From Lethocerus indicus (lineage: Eukaryota > Arthropoda > Insecta > Hemiptera > Belostomatidae), in the NCBI GenBank assembly GCA_019843655.1, contig JACDQD010000103.1:124001-188000 (forward strand): a stretch of DNA of 64,000 bases, written 5' to 3'. The notes under the pieces were generated by a model. It was not told where the DNA came from. It searched no databases and was given only the letters and a program-made list of their open reading frames with translations. The stretch's first letter is position 1; every line of letters begins with the position of its first letter. Shown here in pieces: positions 1 through 12,662 of this stretch. A program made the position numbers and the translations under genes.

Positions 1-40
1 ATTACAAACGCTGACAGTATTACATTCATAAAAGTATATA

Positions 41-46
<6 letters not shown>

Positions 47-109
<63 letters not shown>

Positions 110-110
110 A
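47..110. repeat. (TA)n/(TG)n microsatellite
   Basis: Uninterrupted TA dinucleotides for about 50 bases pass into a short TG run. This is a simple repeat with no coding content. Confidence 0.95.
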
Positions 111-405
111 AGGAGAATAAAGCATTATACAGGAACTCCCCAAAGTGTTTTCCAGAAAATAATTACGGACAAACGGGGGGTCGATCCCTGATGCCCGAGT
201 CCCCCCCCTCCAGGTATAACTTCATCCAGGTTATATCCCGGTTTTGGAGGCCGATATTATTAATGTTTTCACGCAAGAGTTTACAATTAGATTGTGTAAT
301 TGTCGCTTTGTAAACAGGGTGGAAGGAGGGAGAACGACTGGGGTCCTCCGCAGCGGGCTTATCCCCTTATCGGTTTCCGGATTCCTGGACAAAATACGGG
401 ATTTG

Positions 406-477
406 TGCGATGGCCGGGAATCGAACCCGGATCAACTGCTTGGAAGGCAACTATGCTCACCATTACACCACCATCGC
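406..477 (-). tRNA. tRNA-Gly (anticodon UCC)
   Basis: Read on the minus strand, this 72-nt sequence folds as a standard cloverleaf. The acceptor stem is GCGATGG/CCATCGC with discriminator A. The anticodon loop is CTTCCAA with UCC complementary to bases 442-444, and the T arm is CCGGGTTCGAATCCCGG. The internal A box (TGGTGTAATGG) and B box (GGTTCGAATCC) are intact, so RNA polymerase III should read it. A run of four T on the minus strand (391-394) lies about 12 nt downstream and can terminate transcription. It closely matches animal cytosolic tRNA-Gly(UCC); one anticodon-stem position is a T-G wobble. It decodes GGA and GGG glycine codons. No intron is seen. Confidence 0.96.
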
Positions 478-1816
478 CAGGTGAGAGGATTACAGGTGGG
501 TTAAGGAGAAAGGGAAGATGCTGGAGAGAGGAGGGGTGGGAGGAAGACGAGAAAACTTTCGCCTCCAGCGAATTTTTTAAGGACGTTTTTCTCCTAGACT
601 TTACGAAAAATGGTAGGCAATCCTCCGGAATTTATAATGTTTAATAATTGTAGCACTATGAAAATTAGGTAGGACACACCGGGGATCGATATCGGGACCG
701 ACCAGGCGGCGAGGGGCTCGTCCGAGTTCCAAAACAATCCATTCATCAGATCTACTTCGCACTGCAAAACTACCCTAATTTACTGCATATAAACGAAGTA
801 TAAAGTAGCGATAAACTCAGTTTTATGTACGCGTTGCGTTAACATTGAGGCCCTGTTCCAAACATCCCGTATTTGGGGACTATCATCGAATACTCGGATA
901 AAGCTAAAAACGGACTTTACTGCTTACGTAAGAACGCTTTTAGATGGTGTAAAAAGTTTGTCCCTTATTCATCCGCCGAACCCCCTAGCGATGGTAACAG
1001 AAATATCGCCCCTTAGGGTAATCTATTAACGTTGGGTAATTTACCGTTCTTGGGGGGCACAGCTGCTTGTCCAAGGCGGTTTCTAAGGGCACGAGTCCCT
1101 TTTCAATGTAAAAAAAAACACCGGTAAGACGTTTCAGAGGCCCGGAAAGTGCGCGCACCTTCTTCAGACGGGGACATCTGCCGCCGACGACAGATGGCCG
1201 CCGGAGCTGGGTACTCAGGGTTGGCAACACTGCGCCGGGTACTTTAATCCGAATATCCTATTCGGGACGAGAAACCGAACGGCTGGAATGAGAATTTAAA
1301 GTTCAACGACAAGCTAATATCGAGCACGATTTTTACGGGAAAATTTTTACCGTCTACGGCGGGCCGAAGGGCGGAAGGGAAATTGGAATCGAACACGAAA
1401 TTTCCCGCTCAATAAAAGCCGTTTCCTCAACTGCCGCCGGTTAACCACCGAAAAACCGACTGACTTTCTGTATAGTCTATTGAAAAGTCAGATTTCTGTA
1501 TACGTCTGTAAAACTCGAGAACGGCGAATTCCTCATTCAACGACCCGGCAAATAAATGGCGAGAAACCGCAAGAGTGCGGAACGCCGTAAGGAAGAGTGA
1601 GGAACGACAGGAGGACTACGGGACTGTGGACGAGTGTGGAGGGTGCGACGGACCCGAGATCTGACGGGGTAACAACAATGGGGATGGGGAGGGGGGGGGG
1701 AGGCGGGAAAACGAGCAGCCCCATCAATAATCCCCTATGGGGCCCCCATTTAAATAAGGCCGATTATCACACGCTCAAATTCAAGCTGCGGAAATGATGA
1801 CCGAAAAAAATAATGG
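478..1816. other. no gene recognised
   Basis: AT-rich DNA with frequent stops in all frames and no recognised protein motif. The only structured element is at 1,128-1,167, read on the minus strand: CTGAAGAAGG followed 32 nt on by GAAACGTC. The same module occurs at 18,599 and 21,604. Confidence 0.6.
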
Positions 1817-3205
1817 AATAAAAACGGACGCTAAATATGTTATCCAGTGAATTTACAGATTTGCTAAGGTTTCAGAACTAAAAAAATAAATAAGGAACGG
1901 CCGTACGCTCAAAAACGGACGCCAAATATGAAAGTAGTGAATTTTAGATTTGCTAAGTTTTCTGATTCTGTAACTTTGCGTGAAGCGATGTTAAATATGT
2001 TAATCCAGTGAATTTATGATGCCGAAGGGCGAAGAATGACCGTCGTGATATAGTTAAGGTTTCAGAACGTTAAAAAAAAAAAATAAAGAAAGAAAGCGAA
2101 GGGCGATCTCGTGATAGCGATTGCCGTAATTTTATAGAATTGCAGTGAATTTACAGATTTGCTAAGGTTAAGCGATTGCACGAAAAAAACGGACGCTAAA
2201 TATGTTATCTGACTCATGATAGTATGAAGTTGTATAGAATTATGAGAAAAAAAAACGCAGAAAAAACGGACGCTTATCCAGCCGCGACCTGAGATAAAAT
2301 AGAAATTATGATTACGTAGAATAAGTATAAATTTCGCGTTAAAAAAAGAAAGAAAGCGAAGGGCGATAGAAAGAAAGTATAGCGATTGTGTAGACCTGTA
2401 CAGAATTGCGATAGAAAAAAACTTAAAATGAAACAGCCAGGGTGATTTGCAAGTCGTAGACGATTTGATGAAAGTATGAATTGTAGAAAAACGCCAAAAA
2501 AAAAAAAAAATAAATAAAGTTCTGAATGTTATACAGGAAAGTATGATTACTACTACGCTAAATAAGTTTGCGACTGACTCGTGAGCGATTCTGACCAAAG
2601 TGATTGGGCAATTTCGATAAAAGCGGGACAGACGTAAAAACATGTTATAGTGAATTCAGATTTGCTAAGGTTTCAGATCGTTAAAAAAATAAGGAAAGAA
2701 AGCGAAGGCGATTCGTAAATTTCTGACTCGTGATAGCGATTGCCGTAGACCTGAAAGTATGATTAAGTATAGAATTGCGAAACGGACGCTAGAGTGAGTT
2801 AAGGTTTCGGCGAGGGCGATTCTGTACGACTAAATATGAAAGTATATTACATAGAATTAAGTATAGAAAAAACGGACGTGTTAATTTTAATAGATTTGCT
2901 AAGGTTTGAACGTTATAAAAAAAATAAAGAAAGAAAGAAAGCGAAGGGCGATTCTGTAATAGTGACCTGCGAATGAATCCCATGAAAGAAAGAAAGCCGA
3001 TTGCCGTAGACCTGAAAGTATGATTCAAATCTAAATATGTTAAAGTATACTCGTGATAATCTGCGATTGCCGTACTCGTGATAGCGATTGCCGTAGACCT
3101 GAAAGTATAGCGATTGGCGTGCGTATAGAATTAAGTATAGAAAAAAAAAACGGACGCTAAATATGTTATCCAGTGAATTTTACAGATTTGCTAAGGTTTC
3201 AGAAC

Positions 3206-3243
<38 letters not shown>

Positions 3244-3311
3244 AAGCGAAGGGCGATTCTGTAAATTTCGACTCGTGATAGCGATTGCGTAGACCTGACA
3301 GTATGATTAAC
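1817..3311 (+). repeat. degraded tandem repeat, unit about 165 bp
   Basis: Blocks recur in a loose order: AAAACGGACGCTAAATATG, TCCAGTGAATTTACAGATTTG, GCTAAGGTTTCAGAACG, an A-rich run, GAAAGCGAAGGGCGATTCTG, CTCGTGATAGCGATTGCCG, and GACCTGAAAGTATGATT. The clearest full unit is at about 3,150-3,310. Elsewhere 10-40 bp pieces are dropped or reordered. A pure run of 33 A sits at 3,209-3,241. The order-breaking looks like array decay or poor consensus. No coding potential is evident. Confidence 0.8.
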
Positions 3312-3438
3312 GGGCAGTATACTGCTACTGAAAACGGCGAGAAGTCGAAACCGATGTTGGCAACACTGGGACGCGGGACAAAGGCGTAAACGCGGTTGAG
3401 AATGTTGAAATCGAGAACGGGCGACGATGCGTCATGTT

Positions 3439-3457
3439 GGGGGGGGGGGGGGGGGGG
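3439..3457 (+). repeat. poly-G run (19 bases)
   Basis: Nineteen consecutive G bases at the end of the preceding repeat field. It could form a quadruplex, but its length in an assembly is unreliable. Confidence 0.9.
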
Positions 3458-3487
3458 AAAGTACATTTTTGTGGCATGAGAGTAGAG

Positions 3488-3886
3488 TTCGTGATTGACG
3501 AAACAATATATTATTCCGTCTCCTCTACTAGACCGGTTTCATCGGCCTGTCGCCGTCTTCAGTAGCGGCCACTGTCGCCACTCTGTCCGTGCCGAACCAG
3601 CGAGAGGAGGCAGAGACAGACGAAATCTATTTTTTTTTTCTATTTTTTAGTTTCTTTCAATCGGTGTCAAACAGACGAATTCAACGAATAGATTTTAAAA
3701 TACAGTTGTAGACGTATTCAATCTACAACTTTGTATTTACTTATGTATCTGACAACCACCGCAGAAAACAGTGACGGTGCGGTGAGGACGGCCGAAAAAC
3801 ATCCAAGTGCCAACCGCTACTGAAGGTGGCGAGCGGCCGAAACCGGTCTGGCGAAAGGCCAAACCGGCGAGTGGGGACAGAAACAT
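3488..3886. mobile_element. FB foldback element, interrupted copy
   Basis: The left arm (TCTCCTCTACTAGACCGG to GTCTTCAGTAGCGGC, about 3,515-3,575) and the right arm (CTACTGAAGGTGGCGAGCGG to GGGGACAGAAACA, about 3,820-3,886) are inverted copies of each other. A right-arm-like tail at 3,597-3,620 and about 120 bp of unrelated AT-rich DNA lie between the arms, suggesting an insertion into or rearrangement of the element. Terminal tips are missing. Confidence 0.75.
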
Positions 3887-4555
3887 ATTATTCATATATT
3901 AAATATTCAAATTGCAGTTATCTCCCTTAATGTTCTACCGGCATTTACTCCCGCTCAAAATACAGTTCGTGCTATTAATTCGTAACCAGTATCCACTAGG
4001 GGATGGAACAATGAAGAGGAATAAATTATGGAGTTGAGGTCAAGGACGAGAGAATGAACAATATCATAACTATCTATATTAGTATAACAGCAACACGTAA
4101 GGGGTTAGCAATAACTCAATGTATAATTGTGTGTTTCCAGTGCATAAAATGGAAAAAAAACCTTTTTATTTGATACCCAAATCAAGTCCCAATCCTTCCA
4201 TAATAGAATTTCAAATATTCCTCCAATCCGGAGAATCACCCCGTATCAATCGAGGTCAATTTCGTTTCTAAAATAGACCGGTTTCCACTTACGAGTTGCG
4301 GTACGGTAAATGCAATAATTAATTAGAAGAAATCCGTATTTAGGTTGGCTATACCTGGGGTAGGTATGAGGGTAACGGGTATACAATGGGTTGTATGAGA
4401 AACGGGGACGGGGAATGATCCCATGGGCTGGCCCCAACCACCCGGGGGGTTGAAACCACCCCCCGAGACAACATGTGAAAGTGCCATTCGGCGGGGTGTG
4501 AACTCGTCTTCAGGGGGGGGAGGGGGGGGAGGGGCTTTTCCGAACAATTAAACCC

Positions 4556-5700
4556 CAATTAGGTGAGGGGTTCTACCTATTCGGGAGGGCGACCTCACTG
4601 GTGAGCAATAATACACTGTCATTTCAATTCGGGATCGTACCCGTAGTATTGAGCATTTCGAAATCCCGCATTTGAGCGTTCGGGACGAAACTGAAATTCT
4701 GCGGGCGGGAGCGGGACTTTCGGCCGACGTCCCGTGACATAAACGGGTCCCATTTCAAACCGTCATAACGCCGAAACTACGAAACGTACCTTAATCGGGT
4801 TAGCGCATTTAAAAGGCTAACAGCGTGGTCAATTTAAGACCGATTAGGTGAGGGGTTCTACCTATTCCGGAGGGTGACCAAGCAATACCAATTTACGATC
4901 GTACCGAATGATTGACCAACACTTCTACCTATGGGTCATGTGATGACCAAACTGGTCATGCGGGCGAATGCGCGAGAGCGGGACTAAACCGTCCGACCTA
5001 CAACTACGAATAGGTCGTCATAACGCCGCGTTAGCGCGCGCATGAAGTCAGCGTGATCCATTTAAGACCCGATCCTCCAGTGAGATTGATCGAAATACAA
5101 ATTTTCAACGATTTTAATCATGATTTGAGAGCATGATGGGTCATGAATGATATTTGAAAAAGCTCTCGGGCCAAACTGAAATTTTACGGGGGGCGGAGAG
5201 GGAGTTTCGGCCGACCTCCCGTGACAAAACGGGTCCCATTTCAAACCGTCATAACGCCGAAACTACGAATCGCACCTTAATCTGGTTAGCGCATTTAAAA
5301 CGACGCGTGAAGTCCAATTTAAGACCCGATATAGTGAGGGGTCTACCTATTCCGTTCACTTGAGCTAATACACTGTAGTGAGTATTGCCCGACAAACTTT
5401 CGGGGAGAAATTAATCAGCGTGAAGTCCAATCGCTGGGAGCGTACCTACCCGCAATATCGAGCCAAAGAGACAACGATTTTAATTGCATGATTTGAGAGC
5501 ATGATGGGTCATGAACGAACAAAATTGAAATTCTACGGGGGCGAGGGCGGGAGTTTCGGCCGACCTCCCGTGACAAAAATAGGTCCCATTTCAAACCGTC
5601 ATAACGCCGAAACTACGAATCGCGCCGTACCGTAATCTGGGGCGCTTAAATAAAAGCCATTTAAGACCTATATAAAATTTCTGCCGTTTGGTCCCAGTAC
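4556..5700 (+). repeat. degraded tandem repeat, three to four units
   Basis: The block CCCGTGACAAAACGGGTCCC, then TTTCAAACCGTCATAACGCC, then GAAACTACGAATCGC recurs at about 4,725, 5,215 and 5,565, with a deleted version near 4,985. Between copies recur GTGAGGGGTTCTACCTATTC and ATTTGAGAGCATGATGGGTC. Periods are irregular (about 350-490 bp) because pieces are missing. No protein or element family was recognised. Confidence 0.75.
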
Positions 5701-7086
5701 GGGGAGAAATCGGACAATAGTTATGCCCTTTCAAGGCTCTCGTGTGTTTTACCGGTTTCAACTGGTTTCAACTGTGGGCGGGCTGCCATTTCTCCCTTCG
5801 TGAATGAACGAGGTATGCGACCGACTGAAATGAGAGAAATGAAAAATCTCGAGTAATGGAATACAAATAATAACATTGTCAACTGCTTCGTCACGCTGTC
5901 CATTGGTTCGGACGTTCGGGAGGAAACGAAATGACCGCATAGTCTGTTCCAGTTGGGCTCGAGCGTTCACCGGAATTCCAGGGCTGGAATTCCATTCTCA
6001 TTTGTCAGACCACATAAATTGTTCGCCTAAAGGCCGGAGACGTTCACAACGTTTCGTGAAAATATTCGCCTTGTATGCGACCGACTTGGGACGGCGGCGG
6101 TTTACTTCTTCTTCTTCCAGGTGAAGTTGGACTTGGGCCGTCCGGAATCGGACGACTCCGGACAACCGACATGTCGGTCGGTTCCGGGCATGTTGAGTCC
6201 GGTTGGAGACATAACAATCCGCGGATTGTAACTTTGTTGTCCCATACCAATTCGGACGTCCGTCTCAGCACTTAGTAAGTGGAACGTTTTACGCCATATT
6301 TTACCCCTTGCTTACAGTGTTGGATGAGAGAGACGGGCGGCGCCGGTCCGGAGTTCCTCGATTGTTTTAATTCCGTTTTTGTCGTCAGACCGCGGACAAA
6401 GGGCGGGCAGAAGAATGGCCGAGGACGTCCGCAAAAAGGGGACGGAGGGGGGGGCGGGCAAAGGGAAGTTTTAAAGTACCAGAACAGAGGGGTAACCGGA
6501 GGGAGGGAGGGAGGGAGAGAGAGAGGAGTCTTTGATTGTCGAGAGTGTTCCGCACACCCCCCGTCCGTTTTGTCGAGGGACAATGAGGCCGAAAGGCGGT
6601 AGATTACAGACCGGAAAAGAGTGTCTACTCTGTAATATTCCGGTGGATGGGCACTTTAGAGAAAAAAACTAAATCCGAAATCAACTATCCGGGCATAAAC
6701 CGGGAGTCGAAAACAGCAAGTCTAGCAATATATATTGGGTATATTTTAATGGCTACGTCGTTTCTTCATAGTAATTCTATCATAATAAGGCCCTTTTGTT
6801 TTGAAACAACAAAGCACAAGTTATCGGATGCAATTAAGCGATTTCTGGCCTTTGTTTCGATGTACAAAAGTGCTGAAAACCCCTACCATTTGTGCTGATT
6901 TCAGTTTTTCAAATTTCATCCGATTGCCGAAAATCAAGTGCCGTACTTGGGACTGGACTTAGAAGATAAACATGAACGAACGGTAAGGGAAGAATCGTAC
7001 AAACCGCTGCTAAAATACCTCGACTGGAGATCAAAACTAGACCGGCCGTTTCAGCCATAAAAAGCTATGAATACAATTTTCTTCAT
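5701..7086. other. no gene recognised
   Basis: Short overlapping open frames on both strands carry no recognisable domain. There is a G-rich, GGGA-repeated patch at about 6,440-6,525. No clear repeats match the rest of the window. Confidence 0.55.
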
Positions 7087-7380
7087 CCAGGTTTGTGGAG
7101 TTTCTGTCTCCTCCTCCCGCCGGTCTGGTCTCTCGCTAGACCGGTTTCGGCCGCCCGCCCCATCTTCAGTAGCGGTGTTGGTCGCTGTCGGCGCTTTGGA
7201 CTTTTTCCGGACAGTGCAGTACAAGCGATGCCTGCGAAAAGTGTCCAGAGTGCCAAACAGCGACTACTGAAGACGGGGCGAGCGGCCGAAACCCGTCCAG
7301 CGGAAGACCCGACCGGCGAGAGGAGACGGAGGCGCAAATCTACGGCATTCCAAACCATGGCAGACCACAAAACAGGTATA
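7087..7380. mobile_element. FB foldback element
   Basis: The two arms are inverted copies. The left has CTCTCGCTAGACCGGTTTCGG and CCATCTTCAGTAGCGG; the right has CTACTGAAGACGGGGCGAGC and ends in CAGACCACAAAACAGGTATA. The centre carries GACAGTGCAGTACAAGCG. The left tip is diverged (CCAGGTTTGTGGAG). No protein is encoded, so this is a non-autonomous element. Confidence 0.85.
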
Positions 7381-7498
7381 TTAAAAAAAAATTATTAATT
7401 TACAAGAGATCATAATCGTTGGCTAATTCTCGCCCTTTCCATTGTCTACTGACGGCGTGAGGAACCTCGGAGACGGGAAAACCTCAACACTTAGTTTA

Positions 7499-7751
7499 AT
7501 ATACCTGTTTTGTGGTCTGCGAGGGGTTGGAATACCGTAGGTTCGTGATGACTCGCTGGTGTTCGGTCTTTTCTAGACCGGTTTCGGCCGCCGTTCGCCA
7601 TCTTCAGATACAATACAAGCGACACAGTGCAGTCAGGATGTCCCCTCCCCCCCCCCCGAAAACATTCAAAGTGCCAAAATGACTACTGAAGACGGGGCCG
7701 AAACCGGTCTAGCAAAGACGAGACCAGCGAGAGGAGAAACATCACGAACCT
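7499..7751. mobile_element. FB foldback element, right tip lost
   Basis: It has an intact left tip (ATACCTGTTTTGTGGTCTGC), then the GAGGGGTTGGAATA block, the internal hairpin and CATCTTCAG. The right arm is present to GAGAGGAGAAACATCACGAA but stops before the terminal CCACAAAACAGG. The two facing copies (7,087 and 7,499) are only 118 bp apart. Confidence 0.85.
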
Positions 7752-8056
7752 TTAACACTTAACACTTGGGCTCAAAGAGCGTTCCCACCGCCCACCGTTA
7801 TAATATCGCTGTAAGAGTTTTTTACTCGCCATTCGGATAATTTTCGTCCAATCTAATCCTTCGCCGATGGCAAATACCACGTGTTCAATATAGCGCCCCC
7901 CAAGTGTTCTGGTATTATTAGCTCTGTTATCACCGGTCTCGTTATCAGCTAGGATTTTCCCCGAACCCGATAACAGGCCTTACCCCGTTTCTGATTCTAC
8001 CCAAACAAATCTGTATAATTCAATCGAAAAAGTATTTTTTTTAAACCTTTTTTTTT

Positions 8057-8390
8057 CGTAGGTTCTCGTGATGTTTCTGTCTCCTCTCGCTGCCGTTTCG
8101 GTCTTTCGCTAGACTGCGGTTTCGGCCGCTCGCCCCGTCTTCAGTAGCGCTGCGTCTGTCGCTGTCAGCACTTTGGATTTTTTTTTTTTTTGGGCCATCC
8201 CCACTGCTGCACTGCACTGTCACTTTCACAAAAGGAGAAACACTACAGTAGACGTGAACAGTGCTACTGAAGATGGCGAGCGGCCGAAACCGCCATCTGG
8301 CGAAAGACCGAACCGGCAGCGAGAGGAGACAGAAACACATCACGAACCTACGCCGTATTCCAACCCCTCGCAGACCACAAAACAGGTATA
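8057..8390. mobile_element. FB foldback element
   Basis: One of the more complete copies. The left arm starts at CGTAGGTTCTCGTGATG and the right arm ends at GACCACAAAACAGGTATA. The arms contain matching CTCTCGCTGCC / GGCAGCGAGAGG and CATCC / CACTTTGGA central blocks, with a poly-T run in the left arm. The centre is a CACTGTCACTTTCACA-type sequence. Confidence 0.88.
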
Positions 8391-9116
8391 TCAAATTACT
8401 TTTTTTTTTTTTTTATTTCGTACAATCAACACTGAATGTTATAGGTACAGGTGCTGTATGCAGTGTATTTTTTCACACGTTTTTCGTGATAAAATGAACC
8501 GCCCGAAGACGTCACTTTTGACGCAGGAACAATTATGATCTCTAAGGGCTGAGAAGATCTCTAGGATGAAGGGAAAGGCGGGATTGGAATTTCGCGACTT
8601 AAGTACTTAAGTCGGTTTAAGTATCGCTTTGTCAGTTTATTACTTAAGGTCCATTTCAGTAAGGGTCTTAAAAGTCCCAATTTTCGGTTCAAGTCGATTC
8701 TTTTCAGTCGGGCATGGCGATTCCATGACTAATAAATAGATTGATCGACCAGTTTATGCAAAAAAAAAAACGCTTAGCTAGAAATTTTCAGTCGAAATAA
8801 CATATTTCGTACCGTGACTAATTGCGGAATCAATTACGACTGTTGAATATCAAAATTGATTCTTCAAATCGTGACTGTTGAAATATGAGTCTTGTGTGTC
8901 CAACACACGTAGAAACTCTTCAGAAACAAGTCAAGTTTACCTTTTTTTTTTTTTTTAGTGCGTTATTTTGTTCGAAAAAATATTCTTTTAATACAGTTGC
9001 CCGACATAATATCCGATCGAGGTATAACGTTGAATGAAACCAAAAATTAAAATATTTTCATTTCACTTGTACCGCATTATTTCGTTTTTCTCGTTTATCA
9101 TCCGTTTTATATGTAA

Positions 9117-9325
9117 CGTAGATTTCGCGTATTTCTGCCTCCTCTCGCTGGTGGTTCGGTCTTTCGCTAGACCGGTTTCTGCACTGTGTCACCGTGCCGC
9201 TTGTGTACTTGTGCACTTGTCCGAAAACGTCCAAAAAGTGGCGAAAGTGACCGGGACACCGCGCTGCTACTGAAGACGGGGCGAGCGGCCGAAACCGCAC
9301 TCTAACAGAAGACCGGACCCGGCGT
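9117..9325. mobile_element. FB foldback element, shortened
   Basis: Arms from GTAGATTTCGCGTATTTCTG to CGAAACCGCACTCTAACAG. The left arm has lost its CATCTTCAGTAGCG segment; the right arm keeps it as CTACTGAAGACGGGGCGAGC. Terminal tips are absent on the right. Confidence 0.75.
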
Positions 9326-9804
9326 AATCACCACTTTACTTATTACCGTTCATTATTGTTTTACTTGCGTCGGCTCAAATTATCCGAAATGTTCACCGAT
9401 TCACCGAGCAACGCTCTGTGTTGTTTACGACAGTAAATAGAAATCCTACTGTGTGTTTTTGTGTTGAAGAGGACGAGGACGATGACGGAAGACCGCGGAG
9501 AGGTCAAATGTCGGGGTAATGAACTGCAAATCATCCGGTGAATGGAAGTGAACGCTTCACTGGAACGGGCGCCGGTCCAGCGGAGCTCGCCCGTGTCGTT
9601 ATTCTTCGAAACCGATTTTTTTATTTTCCCCAAAACCGACTGACTTAAAGCGCAGCACTTTGGGAACCTCATGTTTCATGCGTTCGGAAACCGCCCGGAA
9701 GGGGGCCACGAGTTCGGAACTCCGTCATCAGGAGGTTCCAACGCATAACGCGCCCACAGTATTGCCTAGAACCGTCCTTAAATTACGTTAATTCCAATTA
9801 TCCT

Positions 9805-9950
9805 ACCGGTTTCGGCCGCTCGCCCAGTCTTCAGTAGCGGTCACTGTCGGCGGGGGGGGGGCCCGAAACCGGTCTGGCGAAAGGCCGAAACGTCGACAGG
9901 AGACAGAAACCGGCGGTATTCCAACAACCCTCGCAGACAACAAAACAGGG
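9805..9950. mobile_element. FB foldback element, compact
   Basis: A 146-bp copy. The left arm runs from ACCGGTTTCGGCCGCTCGCC to CAGTAGCGG, followed by a nine-G run. The right arm then runs to TCGCAGACAACAAAACAGGG. The central spacer is almost gone, so the arms could pair into a near-continuous hairpin. Confidence 0.8.
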
Positions 9951-10539
9951 GTGCGGCGTTCAACTTAAAAATTATTTTCTCCCGAACTTTAAAACTTCCC
10001 GGACAACCGTTCTCAACGGGGTAACAATTTCTGACTATCTCGTCTAAGCGTTTTACCGAATTTTTAACGCGTTTTTTCACCTCGATCAAATCAGACAAAG
10101 TTCGGTCGGGAGATTTTTATTTTTATTTTTTTTTTTTGTGGGTAGGGGGGGCCCAATTTAAAGTGAATCTAATTCGGTCGCGGGCAATTTGACTGTTTTC
10201 GGGTATATAAACCGGCGAGTGAGCGGCCCTGACTCCTGTAAAGGTGCCGGGGGCGGGGGGCCTGAAACCAAGGTCGCTCTCATCTCTTTCAAGGTCCATT
10301 TTGGGAAAGGTCAACGGATTCGTCGTCCTCGAACCTCCGTTTAGCATTGGGCTTCTCGTTTTTTTTTTTTTGGTTTTCGGGGCCGGAACACGGTTTTTCA
10401 TTCGTTTTTCCTGACCGCCCCCATCCCCGGGAAAACTCGAGGCCTCCGGCCGGCAGGAAAAACTTCGAAAAACCGATTTCTATATTTAAAGCCCGCCGTA
10501 AGAGTCATAAAATTCGGGGTTCGGCAAATTTAATTATCA

Positions 10540-10735
10540 TCTTTCCCACCCTGAAGAAGAATAGACCCTAAACCCTACATTTGGACTGCTAAGACCCATA
10601 TTGAGGAAGGACATCAAAACTTGCAATAGACAACAAACTGACAATATAAAAATCCGCATTAAAACCGACACGGACTTACGGATTAGAACTATGCTGGAAT
10701 CCGCCACGAAATCCAGAAATTCCATTCAAAAGTCC
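10540..10735 (+). repeat. dispersed repeat, copy 1
   Basis: It shares an ordered set of words with 18,590-18,906: CCTGAAGAAG, AAACTGACAAT, CGACACGGACTTA, AGAGCT/AGAACTATG, TCCACCACAA/TCCGCCACGAA and AGAAATTC/AGAGATTC. It may be the remnant of a retroelement tail, but no coding sequence remains and the family is not identified. Confidence 0.55.
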
Positions 10736-11910
10736 TGCTTTTAAATGAATTTAAAACTATACTTATAGTATACTAATGAGTCATACCGCTTGGGTGTATC
10801 TGAGGGCGTTAAATTTATAGTTCCTATTAAAAAATAGTGGCAATTATCGAGCGAATAATAGGCGTTTTCTTATCAAGAATGGAATTGGGCCACTTTCAAA
10901 ATTGACAACCCCCCCCCAAATTCATTATAAAACTTGAAGGTAGCCCCCAAATTTGGCATAATTTAAGATGCTTCAAATTGCTAAAAAAAACAATACTGAA
11001 TTTATTTACAGAATTACAAACATAAATTTATTACAAAACACTAATATGATGTTCAGACGCGGTAATAAATTGGTGATTTAAAATTTTCATTCTCATTCAT
11101 GAAATTTTATACGGTTCATTTCTGATAAAAACGCGTTCAACATATTCAAGTTTTATATTAAATTAAACGTACCGTTTATTCAAACTAACGCAATTGTATC
11201 GAAAATTGAGTTTAACTTGTAAATATTAATAAAAATTAATAAAAATTACCTTCATCACTGCTTTCCGACATTATCAATAGTAAATATCTCGATTTGAGTA
11301 TAAATTGAGTTGGGCCACTTTCAAACTACAGGGTTCAATTATTATTATTATAGTATTTGCTCTGAATATAAGCGACATGAAATGCTTTTACTGATATGTA
11401 GTTGATTGTACGGGAAAAAAAAATAAAAATTTAAAAAAAAAATGTCAAGAAAATGTCACCCGGCAATAGGGTAATTTTTTCGTCGTGTGAACCGAAAATT
11501 GCGCCTATAAAATCTACCGATTGTTGATTTTGCAATTGGAAAAAAAAAATCCAGCAGTTTTCAAATTCCGGCCCTGTATTTTCCTCCCGAACGCAATTCA
11601 TGCGAGGTTCGCGAAGAGGGTTTCCCCCTACCCTTAAAACAGGGGGTGGTTGAGGATTTACCACGAAACTCATATCAGCGAGCTATTTGAGGTCGGTGAG
11701 AGTCATTATCGGGCGGCTTATCGCCGAATACTGTGCAATTTTTCCCGATATTCAATCATTCAATACGAGACCGAAACCGGCTTTTCGGTGTCCGGAAAAT
11801 ATTTTTCAATAATGAGATATCGACTTTCAGCTGAATGAGAGGCGCGCGTCCAAAATCAATACTCGAAGGTCACAACATTGATGTCTAAAAAAAAAAACAC
11901 AGGTCTAAAA
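10736..11910. other. no gene recognised
   Basis: AT-rich DNA with poly-A tracts and no coding signal. TTGGGCCACTTTCAAA occurs twice (about 10,886 and 11,311), a short direct repeat. Confidence 0.6.
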
Positions 11911-12099
11911 CCTCTCGCCGGTTTGGTTTGGTTTCGGCCGCTCGCCGTCTTCAGTAGCGGCTCTAGTCGCTGTCGTCACTTTGGATGTTTTTCGGGGGCC
12001 ATCCTCCTCGTGCCGTGGATATTGGAAAATATCCAACGTGAAAAATAGTAACTGACACCGCTACTGAAGATGGCGAACGAGACCGGTTTTCGAGAACCG
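11911..12099. mobile_element. FB foldback element, variant centre
   Basis: The left arm starts at CCTCTCGCCGG and the right arm is CGCTACTGAAGATGGCGAACG. The centre contains GTGGATATTGGAAAATATCC and AACGTGAAAAATAGTAACTG. The neighbouring copy at 12,369 has the same variant centre, so the two form a subfamily or a local duplication. Confidence 0.78.
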
Positions 12100-12368
12100 T
12101 TTTGTCGGTCAATTGAGCTAAATTCGAAGCGTTGACGAGACAAAAGCTGTAATTTACAGCTACTTAAAGTACAGTCGAGTGTAATACGGAGGCGGCGCAG
12201 CTGCAAATATTGAAATATAAGCGGTTTTATTCAACGTTTAACCGGTCTCTGTAACGGACCGAAGGTGGTAATTTTCCGGATGTATCGAGTTGTAGACCGG
12301 TTTCGTCAGTTCACCATCGTCAGTACGACAAAGGAAGAATTTTCGTACAACAATAGTAGATATGTACC

Positions 12369-12595
12369 ATTTCTGTCTCGACTCGCCGGTTCGGTCTTCT
12401 GCCGGTTCGGTCTGCCGGACCGGTTTCGGCCGTCCCGCCATCTGTGTCTAGCGCTGTGTCAGTGTCACTGTCGTCACTTTGGATGTTTTTCGGGGGGGGT
12501 ATCGTGCCTTGGATATTGGAAAATTATCCAACGTGTAAAATAGTAACCGACACCGCTACTGAAGATGGCGAATCGGCCGAAATCGGTCTCGAACA
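12369..12595. mobile_element. FB foldback element, variant centre
   Basis: It carries the same CTTGGATATTGGAAAATTATCC centre and AAAATAGTAACCGACACC segment as the copy at 11,911. The left arm repeats the GCCGGTTCGGTCT motif. A short left-arm scrap (GTAGACCGGTTTCGTCAG) lies just upstream at 12,292-12,325. Confidence 0.78.
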
Positions 12596-12662
12596 CGACA
12601 AATCCTATGTAACACGTTATTATATTCGTGTTACAATAGCACGAACAATGCGCAATGAAATT

